47,499 nt of DNA from Candidatus Viridilinea mediisalina (GCF_002532535.1 NZ_NQWI01000032.1:1-47499), one strand, 5' to 3'. Shown: positions 27,415 through 35,611, counted from the first letter of the stretch. Made by a program: numbers and translations. The notes: a model not told the origin generated them from the letters alone.

Positions 27415-27440
27415 TGTTGCGTGTTGCCTTTCTCTATATC

Positions 27441-27533
27441 ATACCAATTACCATTGAACAGGCCGTGTGCCTCATGACATTCAAGCGCATTGAGACGCCA
27501 TGTCCGGCTATCGGCTATCGGCTTTGGTATTAC
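27441..27533. repeat. H7 repeat copy C
   Basis: It starts ATACCAATTACC and ends TTTGGTATTAC, with the core ATTGAGACGCCATGTCCGGC and two and a half TATCGGC heptamers. The last codons of the STAS-domain gene (NTKADSR, stop at 27508-27510) are encoded inside it. Confidence 0.9.
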
Positions 27534-28626
27534 GCACCAACGCCTCTTGCAGGCTTGCCACGGTACGGAGCACCTGAAGATCAACGCCAAGGCCAACGAG
27601 GGCTTGGGCCACTTCGGGGCGGATGCCGGCAAGGGTGACGCTGGCGCCCATGAGGCGTGTGGCGTTGGCTACACGCAGCAGCGCCCCTGCAACGTGGGTG
27701 TCTACCACCGCAACGCCAGTGACATCAAGGATCACGCTGCGGACAACCCGCTGCTCAACGCGGCTCAACACCGAATGTAGGATCTGTTCGGCGCGAGCGC
27801 TGTCAATATTGCCCACCAGCGGCACAACGAGCGTATCTTCATGGATGGGCAACACCGGAACAGAGAGTTCGGCCACGATACGGTTGAGATCCTGCTGCGC
27901 TTGGAGGCTGGTTTGCAGTGCGTCAGCGGCGGCCTGCTGTTCGGCAGCAAGCTGTTCGAGCGCAGCGGTACGTTCTGCAACGCGGCTTTCGAGCGTACTG
28001 TTGCTCATCGCCAAAGCTTGATTGGCCGCCTCCGCTTCGCGGCGGGCCGCCTGTACGGCCTCCAAGGCCTGACGAATACTCCGCGCACCGACCGAGGCAA
28101 TCACGGTGGTCATAAGCAGCAGAATCGTAATACTCGTTAGATTGCGCGTCATCTCAACGCTCGCACGTATCTCTGGCGGCACATTGCCCATGACAAGAGC
28201 CAAGCCAATGAGGTTCAGCAAGAAGACGAGCCAGATTTGCAGTGCAGAAAGCATGACTCCAGCCAACAGCAGGCCCAGCACCAGGTAGAAGGGCGAGGTT
28301 GAGCGCACGTTAAGTTCAATGCCGCTGGCGGTTGCGATCAGCACTGCGGCCTGGGCCATTCCAACGACGAGCCATGCCCCAGGTGCCACCATGCCCTTGC
28401 GCCCCAGCAGCGCCGCAACCAAGAAGATGACCATGGTCACAACGAGGAGCGGGATCAATTGACCCGCTTGTTCGTGTGGAATGACAATGGGGATGTAGAG
28501 CAGCGCAAGGGCTGCCAGTGCCAGCGCCAGCGTAATCAGATTGCGTCCGCGCCGTTCAATCTCGGCATCGGAGGTCTCGACGCTGGTCAGCGCACGATAG
28601 GCGTTTGACAGGGTTTGTAGAGACAT
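27508..28626 (-). CDS. RsbR-like STAS-domain protein with membrane helices
   Basis: 372 residues. About six hydrophobic helices (residues about 25-180, e.g. LITLALALAALALLYIPIVI) form a membrane domain. A coiled coil (about 185-250, with ESRVAERTAALEQLAAEQQA) joins it to a C-terminal STAS domain (about 248-365: LPIHEDTLVVPLVGNIDSAR, then SVILDVTGVAVVDTHVAGAL). STAS proteins of this type sense a signal in the stressosome and are phosphorylated at Ser/Thr; VVDTHV carries the candidate Thr. No kinase or phosphatase partner adjoins. The ATG at 28626 was chosen where the hydrophobic domain begins. The last residues come from H7 copy C. Confidence 0.85.
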   Translation of the reverse strand: MSLQTLSNAYRALTSVETSDAEIERRGRNLITLALALAALALLYIPIVIPHEQAGQLIPLLVVTMVIFLVAALLGRKGMVAPGAWLVVGMAQAAVLIATASGIELNVRSTSPFYLVLGLLLAGVMLSALQIWLVFLLNLIGLALVMGNVPPEIRASVEMTRNLTSITILLLMTTVIASVGARSIRQALEAVQAARREAEAANQALAMSNSTLESRVAERTAALEQLAAEQQAAADALQTSLQAQQDLNRIVAELSVPVLPIHEDTLVVPLVGNIDSARAEQILHSVLSRVEQRVVRSVILDVTGVAVVDTHVAGALLRVANATRLMGASVTLAGIRPEVAQALVGLGVDLQVLRTVASLQEALVRNTKADSR

Positions 28627-28808
28627 AGGAGTATAACCCATGTGTATGCATGAGGTTACAAAGACCTCTGCTTGCTTCGCAACATTCTTTTTCTTGGAGT
28701 ATAGCAGGACGGTATTACCATTATTTTGGGTATTGCTTTTGTAAGGAGGATAGAAGCTTTCAGGTATAGCATGTAGCGTTTGCTGATGCTCACATTGGGG
28801 GAGCGCGA

Positions 28809-28914
28809 GGGAACCATGTTCCCGCGCATTGCCCCCTGTTCGGCGGGGGGGGCGGGAGAACATGGTTCCCCCGCATTGTCCCCTGTCCGGCGGGGTTGTA
28901 GGGCACCGCCCTAC
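28809..28914. repeat. Composite hairpin repeat (GGGAACCATGTTC arms)
   Basis: GGGAACCATGTTC (28809-28821) pairs with GAACATGGTTCCC (28858-28870). Two near-direct copies of a 27-bp CCGCATTG...CCGGCGGGG unit follow each arm, then a TGTAGGGC-ACC-GCCCTACA hairpin. It fills part of the 368-bp noncoding gap 28627-28994; the rest of that gap shows nothing I recognise. Confidence 0.65.
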
Positions 28915-28994
28915 AGATCCCAGCTTCTACAAGGTCGCCCAAGCCGTTGTACTATAGAGCAGGCAGAAGCAGAGTCAAGAAAGGACTCCACAAC

Positions 28995-29966
28995 ATGCAA
29001 GCCATCTGGGACTGGGGCGTGGCGCTGATCATCATGATGCAGGCGGTGGGCGATGGGTTGGCCATCTTTTGGCGTGCGGTGAGCATCTTGGGCGATGAGG
29101 TCTTTTTCCTCCTCTTAATCCCATTTCTCTTCTGGTGTATCAGCCCACGGTTCAGCATCCGGGTGGGCTTGATTCTGCTGCTGGGCACGGCGCTCAACAG
29201 CTTCTTCAAATTGGCCATGGCGGGGCCACGCCCCTACTGGTACAGCGCCGAGGTGCGCGCCTTCACGGCGGAATCTTCATTTGGCCTACCTTCAGCCCAT
29301 GCGCAAAACACGGTGGGCATCTGGGGCGCCCTCGCCTCGCTGATCGCCCGCCCATGGGCGTGGGGTGTTGCCTTGCTGCTCGCGTTCCTCGTAGGCATCT
29401 CACGCATGGCCTTGGGCGTCCACTTCCCCACCGACGTGCTGGTCGGCTGGCTCTTGGGCATCCTAACGCTCGCCGCCTACCTGCGCTGGAGCGACGCAAT
29501 CTGGCGGTGGCTACAGGGCTTGAGCCTCAGCACGCAACTCGGTGCCACCTTCGGCTTTTCGCTGCTGCTCGTCGGCTGCGCCGCCCTACCGGCGCTGCTC
29601 AGCAGCCACGAACTGCCTGCGGTGTGGGTGGAACAGGCGGCCCTAGCCCAACCCGGTGAAGCAATTCACCCCTGGTCAACCGAGAACGCCGTAACCGTCG
29701 GCGGCACCTGGTTCGGCTTCACGGCAGGCCTCCTGCTGTTGATGCAGCAGGGCGGCTTTCACGCCAACGGCCCCTGGTGGCAACGCGCCGCCCGCTTCGC
29801 ACTCGGGATCGTCGTAGTGGTCTTGCTCTGGGCGGGCCTCGGGGCCATCTTCCCCCGCGACGAGAGCCTCGTGGCCGGGCTGCTACGCTACCTGCGCTAC
29901 ACGCTCATCGGCCTCTGGATCGCCCTTGGCGCACCGCTGCTCTTTCGGCGGATGGGGTTGGCGTAG
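28995..29966 (+). CDS. PAP2-family membrane phosphatase
   Basis: A 323-residue integral membrane protein of the phosphatidic-acid-phosphatase type 2 family. The three active-site motifs are intact: KLAMAGPRP (about 72-80), GLPSAHAQN (about 96-104) and SRMALGVHFPTDVLVG (about 135-150). Several membrane helices surround them, and the C-terminal 120 residues add two or three more. Such enzymes remove phosphate from lipids such as phosphatidate or undecaprenyl diphosphate; the lipid cannot be assigned. AAGGA before the ATG supports the start. It is monocistronic. Confidence 0.9.
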   Translation: MQAIWDWGVALIIMMQAVGDGLAIFWRAVSILGDEVFFLLLIPFLFWCISPRFSIRVGLILLLGTALNSFFKLAMAGPRPYWYSAEVRAFTAESSFGLPSAHAQNTVGIWGALASLIARPWAWGVALLLAFLVGISRMALGVHFPTDVLVGWLLGILTLAAYLRWSDAIWRWLQGLSLSTQLGATFGFSLLLVGCAALPALLSSHELPAVWVEQAALAQPGEAIHPWSTENAVTVGGTWFGFTAGLLLLMQQGGFHANGPWWQRAARFALGIVVVVLLWAGLGAIFPRDESLVAGLLRYLRYTLIGLWIALGAPLLFRRMGLA

Positions 29967-29971
29967 AAAAC

Positions 29972-30001
29972 AGAGCGAGCATCTCAGGGTACTCGCTCTG
30001 T
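29972..30001. terminator. Hairpin between PAP2 and defence genes
   Basis: ACAGAGCGAG and CTCGCTCTGT form a 10-bp stem just after the PAP2 stop. The T-run lies on the minus-strand side and an A-run follows on the plus strand, so direction is uncertain. Confidence 0.45.
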
Positions 30002-30019
30002 CAAAAACGAAAATTTCTC

Positions 30020-30048
30020 TTGCATAACCATTTTTCGCGCTGTATACT
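30020..30048 (+). promoter_or_regulatory. Sigma-70-type promoter of the defence genes
   Basis: TTGCAT, a 17-base spacer, then TATACT, followed by TATAG. This is the best -35/-10 pair in the window and stands 57 bases before the ATG of the ATPase at 30105. Confidence 0.7.
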
Positions 30049-30104
30049 ATAGAAAGGATTTTCCTGCGAGAAAAAATCTCTCCTGATACAGAAAGAGCAG
30101 CACA

Positions 30105-31478
30105 ATGCTCATCCGCTTTGCGGTTACCAACCTACTATCCTTTAAAGAGCGGGTGGAGTTCACGATGATCGCGTCGTCTGAGCGCATCCACCCGCACCAT
30201 GTCTACCGCACAGCATCGCGTAATCATCCAAATCTTGTGCGTGCAGCCGTTGTGTACGGAGCAAATTCCGCAGGGAAATCAAACTTTGTTCAGGCGATCA
30301 AAACATTACGCCAAATGGTGGTTAGAACATGGTCTCCAGAGACACTATTACCAATCAAAAGATTTAAATTGAATCCGTCTTATATTCAAATACCATCTGA
30401 ATTTGAGATTGAGTTTCGCACGCAAGGAATAAACTATCTTTACTCGGTAAGTGCCACTCCTAACGTTATTCTACAAGAACGTTTAGCTACAACGACTAAT
30501 TCCGGAGAAAAGCTTCTTTTCCATCGTACAACTGATTCTGATCGAAAGGTGTCAGTTGAATGGGGACGTAGTTTTGAACAAATTCCAAGCAAAGACAAGC
30601 AATTTTTAGATTTTGTCTGTCAAGGAACACGACCAAATCAACTGTTTTTACGCGAAAGTATTGAAAGAAACATGGACTATTTTCGTGATCCATATATGTG
30701 GTTTCGAAAATCATTATCCATTATTGAGCCAACCGCAACCTATCGCGCTCTTGAGTCTCGTTTAGAGACAGATGAGGCATTTAGAAATTTCTTAGCACGA
30801 GTAATGAATGTTGCAGGAACCGGAATTACTGATATTCAGATGCATGATGTAGATATTCATGCAGTTGAAGATCTTCCACAGACGATTTTAGAAGAAATTC
30901 GTGAAAATATGACTTCAGATCGCAGCGTTTCATTGCGAAACAATCTTGGTCTGCGTCTCTTTATCACGCAAGGCGCTGATGAATTGCGCGCTGCGAAGCT
31001 TATGACTATTCATAGAGATCAAGAATCGGCTACTGAGGTGAGCTTTGATATCAACGAGGAGTCAGACGGCACACAACGTCTTTTTGATCTTGTTCCCATG
31101 CTATATGATCTCATGGCCGAAGATAAGCAAGAGAGTGTCTATATTGTCGACGAAATAGGAAGAAGTCTACATCCCCATCTAACCGGACTCATTTTTAATT
31201 TACATTTAGATGAGGCGTATCGTAATCAATCTAGTCAATTGATAGCAACAACCCATGAAACCAATCTCCTAGACCTATCTTCCCTACGTCGTGATGAGAT
31301 CTGGTTTGTTGAAAAACGCAACGATGGCTCGTCCGATCTCTACTCGTTAGTTGATTTTCAGCCTCGTTATGATAAAGATGTGCAGCATGATTACCTTTTG
31401 GGGCGCTATGGAGGCATTCCCTTTATCGGCAATGTTCATCGTCTGCGACTGCCAACTTCGAAACACCAAGAAGTGTAG
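30105..31478 (+). CDS. OLD/RloA-like AAA ATPase of a phage-defence pair
   Basis: 457 residues of the ABC/OLD-type ATPases (AAA_15/AAA_21 group). The start MLIRFAVTNLLSFKERVEF is typical. Walker A is VVYGANSAGKSN (about residues 49-60). The C-terminal half carries the Walker B/D-loop VYIVDEIGRSLHPHLT near residue 345 and a switch-like IATTHETNLLDL. In known pairs such ATPases work with RloB or TOPRIM-type effectors in abortive phage defence, and the next gene is RloB-like. The gene is clearly more AT-rich than its surroundings, with a strong promoter, suggesting recent transfer. AAAGAG precedes the ATG. Confidence 0.88.
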   Translation: MLIRFAVTNLLSFKERVEFTMIASSERIHPHHVYRTASRNHPNLVRAAVVYGANSAGKSNFVQAIKTLRQMVVRTWSPETLLPIKRFKLNPSYIQIPSEFEIEFRTQGINYLYSVSATPNVILQERLATTTNSGEKLLFHRTTDSDRKVSVEWGRSFEQIPSKDKQFLDFVCQGTRPNQLFLRESIERNMDYFRDPYMWFRKSLSIIEPTATYRALESRLETDEAFRNFLARVMNVAGTGITDIQMHDVDIHAVEDLPQTILEEIRENMTSDRSVSLRNNLGLRLFITQGADELRAAKLMTIHRDQESATEVSFDINEESDGTQRLFDLVPMLYDLMAEDKQESVYIVDEIGRSLHPHLTGLIFNLHLDEAYRNQSSQLIATTHETNLLDLSSLRRDEIWFVEKRNDGSSDLYSLVDFQPRYDKDVQHDYLLGRYGGIPFIGNVHRLRLPTSKHQEV

Positions 31479-31498
31479 TTTTTTATGGAAATCTGACA

Positions 31499-31884
31499 AT
31501 GTCTCAAAAAAGATTTGCACGACAAAGCAAGCCCCGTACACGTCGTAAAGTTTTTGTAATTGCTACAGAAGGTGAAGCAACAGAAAAAATCTATTTTGAT
31601 GTTTTCAACAGTGATAAATTTCGCAGGGAAATCATCATAATCAGGCTCGTCTACCTAGCCCTTTACCATTGTCAGCAAAAGCATGTGAACATGAACTTAA
31701 GCGTATGCTTGGTCAATATGATAAGAGTGATTATAATATCGAGAAAGTGATATCTAAAATTGATCTAGCAATAGAACATGCTCAACGAATTGATACAAAT
31801 CAGGAAGAACTCTGGCCCAAAAACAGTGGCTCTCAAGTCTACCGCCTCGTTGTAAAATTACTCGGGCGTGACCAAAATCGGTAA
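31499..31884 (+). pseudogene. RloB-like effector with internal deletion
   Basis: The N-terminal frame (31499 onward) contains RKVFVIATEGEATEKIYFDV, the RloB/TOPRIM-like signature with the acidic Glu, but breaks after NSDKFRREIIII. A second frame from about 31650 reads SAKACEHELKRMLGQYDKSD and ends NSGSQVYRLVVKLLGRD, matching the C-terminal part of RloB proteins. The family is usually about 200 residues, so around 60-100 residues plus the frame were lost near 31640. The ATPase partner is intact, so the pair is probably inactive as a two-gene defence system. It lies 20 bases after the ATPase gene. Confidence 0.75.
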
Positions 31885-31890
31885 TACCCC

Positions 31891-32799
31891 TCAAAACAGC
31901 CCCTCCGTCAATCCCGGCTCGAGTTCGTCAAGGATATAGTGGTTGGCGGTAGTGTCGAGGCGCTTGTGGCCCAGCGCCTTTTGCGCGTGGCGGATGTTGC
32001 GGGCGGCGAGTTGCGTGCCGACGAAGCGGCGCAGGTCGTGCGGTTTGATCTGCGGGATGCCGATGGCGTGGGCGTAGCGCTGCACGATGCGCCAGACGGT
32101 GGGGCTGCTCATGGGGCGTTTGGTGAGGCGCTGGCCCCGTCCGCCGAAGCTGGTGAAGATAGTCTTCGTCTCAAGGCCGCGCCGCTCGATCCATGCGGTG
32201 ATGCGCTCGTAGGCTTCGCGGCTCAGCGGGGCTTCGCGCACCTGCTCATCGTTTTTGCCCTGGATGAGGACAACGTAGCTGCCCCCTTTGGCGACAAGCT
32301 GGGACGTGGTGAGACTCGCCGCCTCGGCGACGCGCATGCCGCTACTCGCCAGCGTCGTGAGCAGCGCGGCATCACGCAAGCCAAGCAGCGTCGTGCGGTC
32401 GGGCTGCTCACAGAGGCGGCGCATCTCGCTGGGGCTGATGCGCGTGCGGGCGCTCGGCTTGAGCCGATCCTTCAGCGCTTTGGCGCGTACCCCCGCGATC
32501 TGATCAAAGGCGCTGGCATTCTCATTGCTGGTATAACCTTGGCTCGCCGCCTCGCGTATGAGCCGCTTCACCGCCGCGAGGCGACGGTTGATCGTGCGCG
32601 GCGAGAGGGTGGTGGCATTAGCGAGGTGGGCGCGCCAACGGGCCAAGGTCGCCGGGTCGAGCGCCGCCTCACGCGTAGCGGCAAAGCGCAGATAGGCAGC
32701 CACATCGCGCCGGTAGCCCACAAGGGTGGCAGGGGCGAGTTGGCCAGCCAGAATCTCGACGGAGAAGTCGAGTGTCGCCGGGGCAAGATCGGTGACCAT
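31891..32799 (-). CDS. Tyrosine recombinase (XerC/D-type integrase)
   Basis: 302 residues. The SAM-like core-binding domain covers about 15-100 and the catalytic domain about 120-300. Active-site residues are present: Arg in SGMRVAEA, Lys in LIQGKNDE, His and Arg in HDLRRFVG, His in ALGHKRLDTT and Tyr in NHYILDEL. Length fits Xer-type or integron/island recombinases. GC matches the host, unlike the adjacent defence genes it converges on; the gap to them is only 6 bases. Two very large hairpins sit directly upstream, the first overlapping the likely ribosome-binding site. Natural targets are unknown. Confidence 0.9.
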   Translation of the reverse strand: MVTDLAPATLDFSVEILAGQLAPATLVGYRRDVAAYLRFAATREAALDPATLARWRAHLANATTLSPRTINRRLAAVKRLIREAASQGYTSNENASAFDQIAGVRAKALKDRLKPSARTRISPSEMRRLCEQPDRTTLLGLRDAALLTTLASSGMRVAEAASLTTSQLVAKGGSYVVLIQGKNDEQVREAPLSREAYERITAWIERRGLETKTIFTSFGGRGQRLTKRPMSSPTVWRIVQRYAHAIGIPQIKPHDLRRFVGTQLAARNIRHAQKALGHKRLDTTANHYILDELEPGLTEGLF

Positions 32800-32810
32800 A
32801 GAATGTACCT

Positions 32811-32867
32811 CTCTCTCTTGTGCTTCGTGTTCGCGGCGCAGCCGCGAACACGAAGCACAAGAGAGAG
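32811..32867. other. 27-bp perfect hairpin upstream of the recombinase
   Basis: Arms at 32811-32837 and 32841-32867 are perfectly complementary over 27 bp with a 3-base loop (GCA). The stem base is 12 bases from the recombinase ATG and includes the GAGAGAGG that would act as its ribosome site, so folding would hide it. It could be a recombination site, translational switch or terminator. Confidence 0.95.
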
Positions 32868-32895
32868 TCTAAGGCGAAGCCTGCGCCGTAAAGCC

Positions 32896-32934
32896 TTGTT
32901 GCGCGGTGGCGGCTGCGCCGCCACCGCGCAACAA
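32896..32934. other. 18-bp perfect hairpin, second of a pair
   Basis: Arms at 32896-32913 and 32917-32934 are perfectly complementary over 18 bp with loop TGC. The loop context GGCTGCGCC is the complement of GGCGCAGCC at the first hairpin loop, so the two hairpins present matching loops in opposite orientation. Confidence 0.95.
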
Positions 32935-33570
32935 TAGAGCGAAAGAAAATAGGCCTTTTCTTACGCTATTTATAGCACATATGCGCTAGGCTTGTCAAGC
33001 CCCCCGCCTAAAGTCTCATCCCCCCTTGGCCCAATGGACAACCCCGGCCTCACCAAATCTGCGCCCCCGCCATCCCCGCATGGCCCGATGGCAGGCCGCT
33101 CTTTTTTGGGTACCCTGAGGCTGTGAGTGGTAGCCTTTGTCTGCGGGGTTTAAGAGGCTGTCTGAAAAGTCCATGGGCTGGCGGTGGAGTGCCGGCTTTA
33201 GCCGGCTAAAGCCGGCACTCCACCGCGTGCTACGTAGTATGGTACGGCACTGACACTCTTTTCAGACAGCCTCTAAGGGCGGGCAGAACATGTATTCATT
33301 GCCGCAAAAGAACGCAAAGGAACGCAACAACACCGCGTTGCCTTCGCCCATCTCCCACAACGTGGGAGATGCTTGCCCGGTTGGTGAGCCTGTCGAACCA
33401 GAGCTTGCCGAAGGGGGTAGGGGGTGAGGGCCATCCAGGGCATCCCAAAGCCTTATCGGTCGCTACCGAAGCAAGCGTTCTGTCCGCCCTTAAAGGCCGG
33501 AGGGTGAGGGCCGTCCAAAGCCCCCCAAGAGCCTATCCATCCCCCCCACCCCCAACCAAGGAGGTATCCC
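32935..33570. other. Noncoding region with MITE and small hairpins
   Basis: No convincing gene. It contains the MITE-like element at 33153-33275, a CATCTCCCAC-AAC-GTGGGAGATG hairpin at 33350-33372, and two GGTGAGGGCC(A/G)TCCA blocks at about 33424 and 33502 with TCCGGCC/GGCCGG segments. The GAACCAGAGCTTGCCGAAGG piece is of the same class as the dispersed repeat at 38990. Confidence 0.6.
33153..33275. mobile_element. Complete MITE-like element, IS5-type ends, TAA target duplication
   Basis: Terminal inverted repeats GAGGCTGTCTGAAAAG (33154-33169) and CTTTTCAGACAGCCTC (33258-33273) are perfect over 16 bp and are flanked by TAA on each side. The inside is a palindrome (GAGTGCCGGCTTTAGCC and complement). 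No transposase is encoded. TNA duplications and these ends fit mobilisation by an IS5-superfamily enzyme (inference). Confidence 0.85.
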
Positions 33571-34062
33571 ATGACCTACCAAGATACGATTGTGACCCAG
33601 GGTTTGCATAAGACCTATGACGACCATGTGGCCCTCGCGGCGCTTGATCTGCATGTGCCACAGCATGCCATTTGTGGTTTTTTGGGGCCCAATGGGGCCG
33701 GGAAGACGACGACGATGAAGCTGTTGTTGGGCCTTATGCGCCCAAGTGGCGGCGGTGGCGCGGTCTTTGGCCACGATATTGTGCGCGAGAGTCTCGCTAT
33801 TCGCGCACGGGTTGGCTATTTGCCCCAACAGCCCGCTTTCTACCCTGAGTTGACGGCGCGTGAGACGCTGCGTTTTACGGCGGGCTTTTTCTATCGCAGG
33901 CCAGCCACGCAGGTCGAGGCGCGGATCAGTGAACTGTTGCAACTCGTTGGCTTAGAAGCGCGCGCCGACCGGCCTGTGGGTGGCTTTTCGGGGGGTGAGC
34001 GTCAACGTCTGGGGCTGGCCCAGGCCCAGATCAATCAGCCCGATCTGCTCATCCTCAGATAG
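33571..34062 (+). pseudogene. ABC transporter ATP-binding subunit, truncated at Walker B
   Basis: 163 residues of a NatA/CcmA-type export ATPase. Walker A is GPNGAGKTTTMK (about residues 45-56), the Q-loop is VGYLPQQPAFYPEL, the signature is FSGGERQRLGLAQAQ, and the frame stops at PDLLILR where Walker B DEP should follow. About 120-140 residues, with the catalytic Glu and H-loop, are missing. The next gene lacks its N-terminus in turn, so one deletion removed both parts. The Walker A part alone cannot hydrolyse ATP normally. Confidence 0.85.
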
Positions 34063-34073
34063 CCGCTGAGGAT
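34051..34073. other. Deletion junction with inverted repeat
   Basis: ATCCTCAG (34051-34058) and CTGAGGAT (34066-34073) are perfect inverted repeats around the point where the ATPase reading ends and the permease reading begins. A hairpin-mediated or microhomology event is plausible. Confidence 0.6.
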
Positions 34074-34682
34074 GGCGTACTGATTAGTGCCAGCGAGGCG
34101 CTTGAGTTTGGCCTCCAGATCTTCTTTGGCTTGAGCATGATCGCCCTGCCCATTGGCGCGATTGTGCTGCTTCAGGATGCGATCATTGAGGAGAAGCAGA
34201 ACGGCATTGCCGAATGGATTCTCGCCAAACCTGTGGCGCGCCCCGCCTATGTCCTGGCTAAACTGTGGCCCAACATGCTCGCCATGGCCATCACCATGCT
34301 GCTCATCCCTGGCAGCATCGGTTTTATCATATTGCGCATCTTTGCCCCCGACGCCATCGCCCTCTCCGGCTTCCTCAGCGCCTACGGCATCGTGGCGCTC
34401 CATCTCTGCTTCTACATCAACCTCAGCCTCATGCTGGGCGTTCTGCTCAAAACCCGTGGCCCCCTGCTCAGCATCAGCCTCGGCTCGCTCCTCGGCGGCA
34501 CCCTCGTACCGATAGCCGCCATTGTCCAATTCACCCCCTGGAAATTGAGCGAACTGGTCGTCCTGCCGGTGCTGGGTAGCGCCCTACCCGCCATCGCCTC
34601 CACCATGCTGATCAGCAGCGCACTGTGGAGCATCCTCTTCATTGGGGTTGCGCTCTGGCGCATAGGGCGCATCGAACTATAG
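34062..34682 (+). pseudogene. ABC transporter permease, N-terminally truncated
   Basis: The frame is open from the deletion junction and reads AAEDGVLISASEALEFGLQI, then about five to six membrane helices (e.g. GLSMIALPIGAIVLLQDAII, MLAMAITMLLIPGSIGFIIL) to ALWRIGRIEL. The EEKQNGIAEWILAKPVARPAY segment is typical of ABC-2 type permeases with a cytoplasmic loop between helices 2 and 3. The first helix or so is absent and no normal start is present (a TTG at 34131 is the nearest). It would have paired with the truncated ATPase just upstream. Confidence 0.8.
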
Positions 34683-34689
34683 AACATGC

Positions 34690-35526
34690 CTATTTCGTGA
34701 GATCAAAAATACCCCAATGCAAATAGCCCGCTTCACCACCAGTATACCAATGGCGCAACCCAGTGAGCATCTGGTCGAGGTAGGCGGGCGAGACCTCGCT
34801 CACAAGCTGTGCATAGCGAGCCTGCAGATCAGCATAGATACGGCGGTAGGTCGTGGCCAAATGGGCCGAATGGTCGTGAAAATGGCTTGTACGAAACCCC
34901 ACCGTCTGAGCGGCCTGCAGATAGGCCGAGACCGAGCCGAGGCTTTTGAGATCAACACGGGCATAAATGGGCGCTAGTATCTCCTTCGGAGCATCATCAG
35001 CCTGCATCGGATCGGTAAAGATAAACCTGCCGCCCGGCTTGAGGACGCGGTACGCCTCGGCCAAAATCTGCTGATGGTTATCGCTATGGAGCATCGCATC
35101 CTGCGACCAGGCCAGATCAACGCTAGCCTCAGCCAACGGAATCGCCTCATAGCTCCCATCAAGCACATCAATCAGGTGATCGAGCCCCTGTTCATGGTTG
35201 ATGCGGCGATTCAGCTCATTCTGGCGCTCACTAATATTCAGACAGATCGTCGCAGCGCCATAGGAACGGGCCAAAAAGCGTGCAGTACCGCCATAGCCCG
35301 AGCCGAGATCGATCACCCGCAGCTCAGGGCCAAGCGCATCAACCAACGCAGCCATCTGCTCAACCGTGCGGCGATTAGCGCGTTCAATCGGCTCATCGGG
35401 TGCCGCAAACATCCCAACATGCAAATCTTCAGTCCCACCCCACAGGGTCGCATAGAAACGGTCGGCATCATCACTATTGTAGTAGTCCTGGGCTTGGCGT
35501 GCGGCTTGCGAGTAGGTGTGTGTCAT
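34690..35526 (-). CDS. Sarcosine/dimethylglycine N-methyltransferase-like enzyme
   Basis: 278 residues closely resembling SDMT/dimethylglycine methyltransferases, which use SAM to make glycine betaine. Characteristic stretches are YYNSDDADRFYATLWGG near the N-terminus, VIDLGSGYGGTARFLA (SAM motif I), WSQDAMLHSDNHQQIL and FIFTDPMQADDAPKEIL. Length is normal. No glycine sarcosine methyltransferase adjoins, so the complete pathway from glycine is not shown here. Accumulating betaine would fit a halophilic or haloalkaliphilic host (inference). The upstream region holds a 12-bp hairpin and two TGTCCCGC boxes. Confidence 0.85.
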   Translation of the reverse strand: MTHTYSQAARQAQDYYNSDDADRFYATLWGGTEDLHVGMFAAPDEPIERANRRTVEQMAALVDALGPELRVIDLGSGYGGTARFLARSYGAATICLNISERQNELNRRINHEQGLDHLIDVLDGSYEAIPLAEASVDLAWSQDAMLHSDNHQQILAEAYRVLKPGGRFIFTDPMQADDAPKEILAPIYARVDLKSLGSVSAYLQAAQTVGFRTSHFHDHSAHLATTYRRIYADLQARYAQLVSEVSPAYLDQMLTGLRHWYTGGEAGYLHWGIFDLTK

Positions 35527-35578
35527 GAGCTACTTTCTCGGTTTCAACGTATACAGCTATTCATACTCTCCATTGTAC

Positions 35579-35611
35579 GCCACCGTGCAAGCGCCAACGT
35601 TGCACGGTGGC
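35579..35611. other. 12-bp hairpin upstream of methyltransferase
   Basis: GCCACCGTGCAA, a 9-base loop and TTGCACGGTGGC form a perfect stem 53 bases before the methyltransferase start, in the divergent region with the gene at 35757. It could be an operator or attenuator. Confidence 0.5.

Noticed and set aside
28627-28863. N-terminal extension of the STAS protein
   Set aside because: The extra 79 residues translate the GGGAACCATGTTC repeat and have no hydrophobic or conserved content; the start at 28626 suits the membrane domain better.
31939-32937. 332-residue + strand frame
   Set aside because: Antisense to the tyrosine recombinase, whose active-site residues are all present on the other strand.
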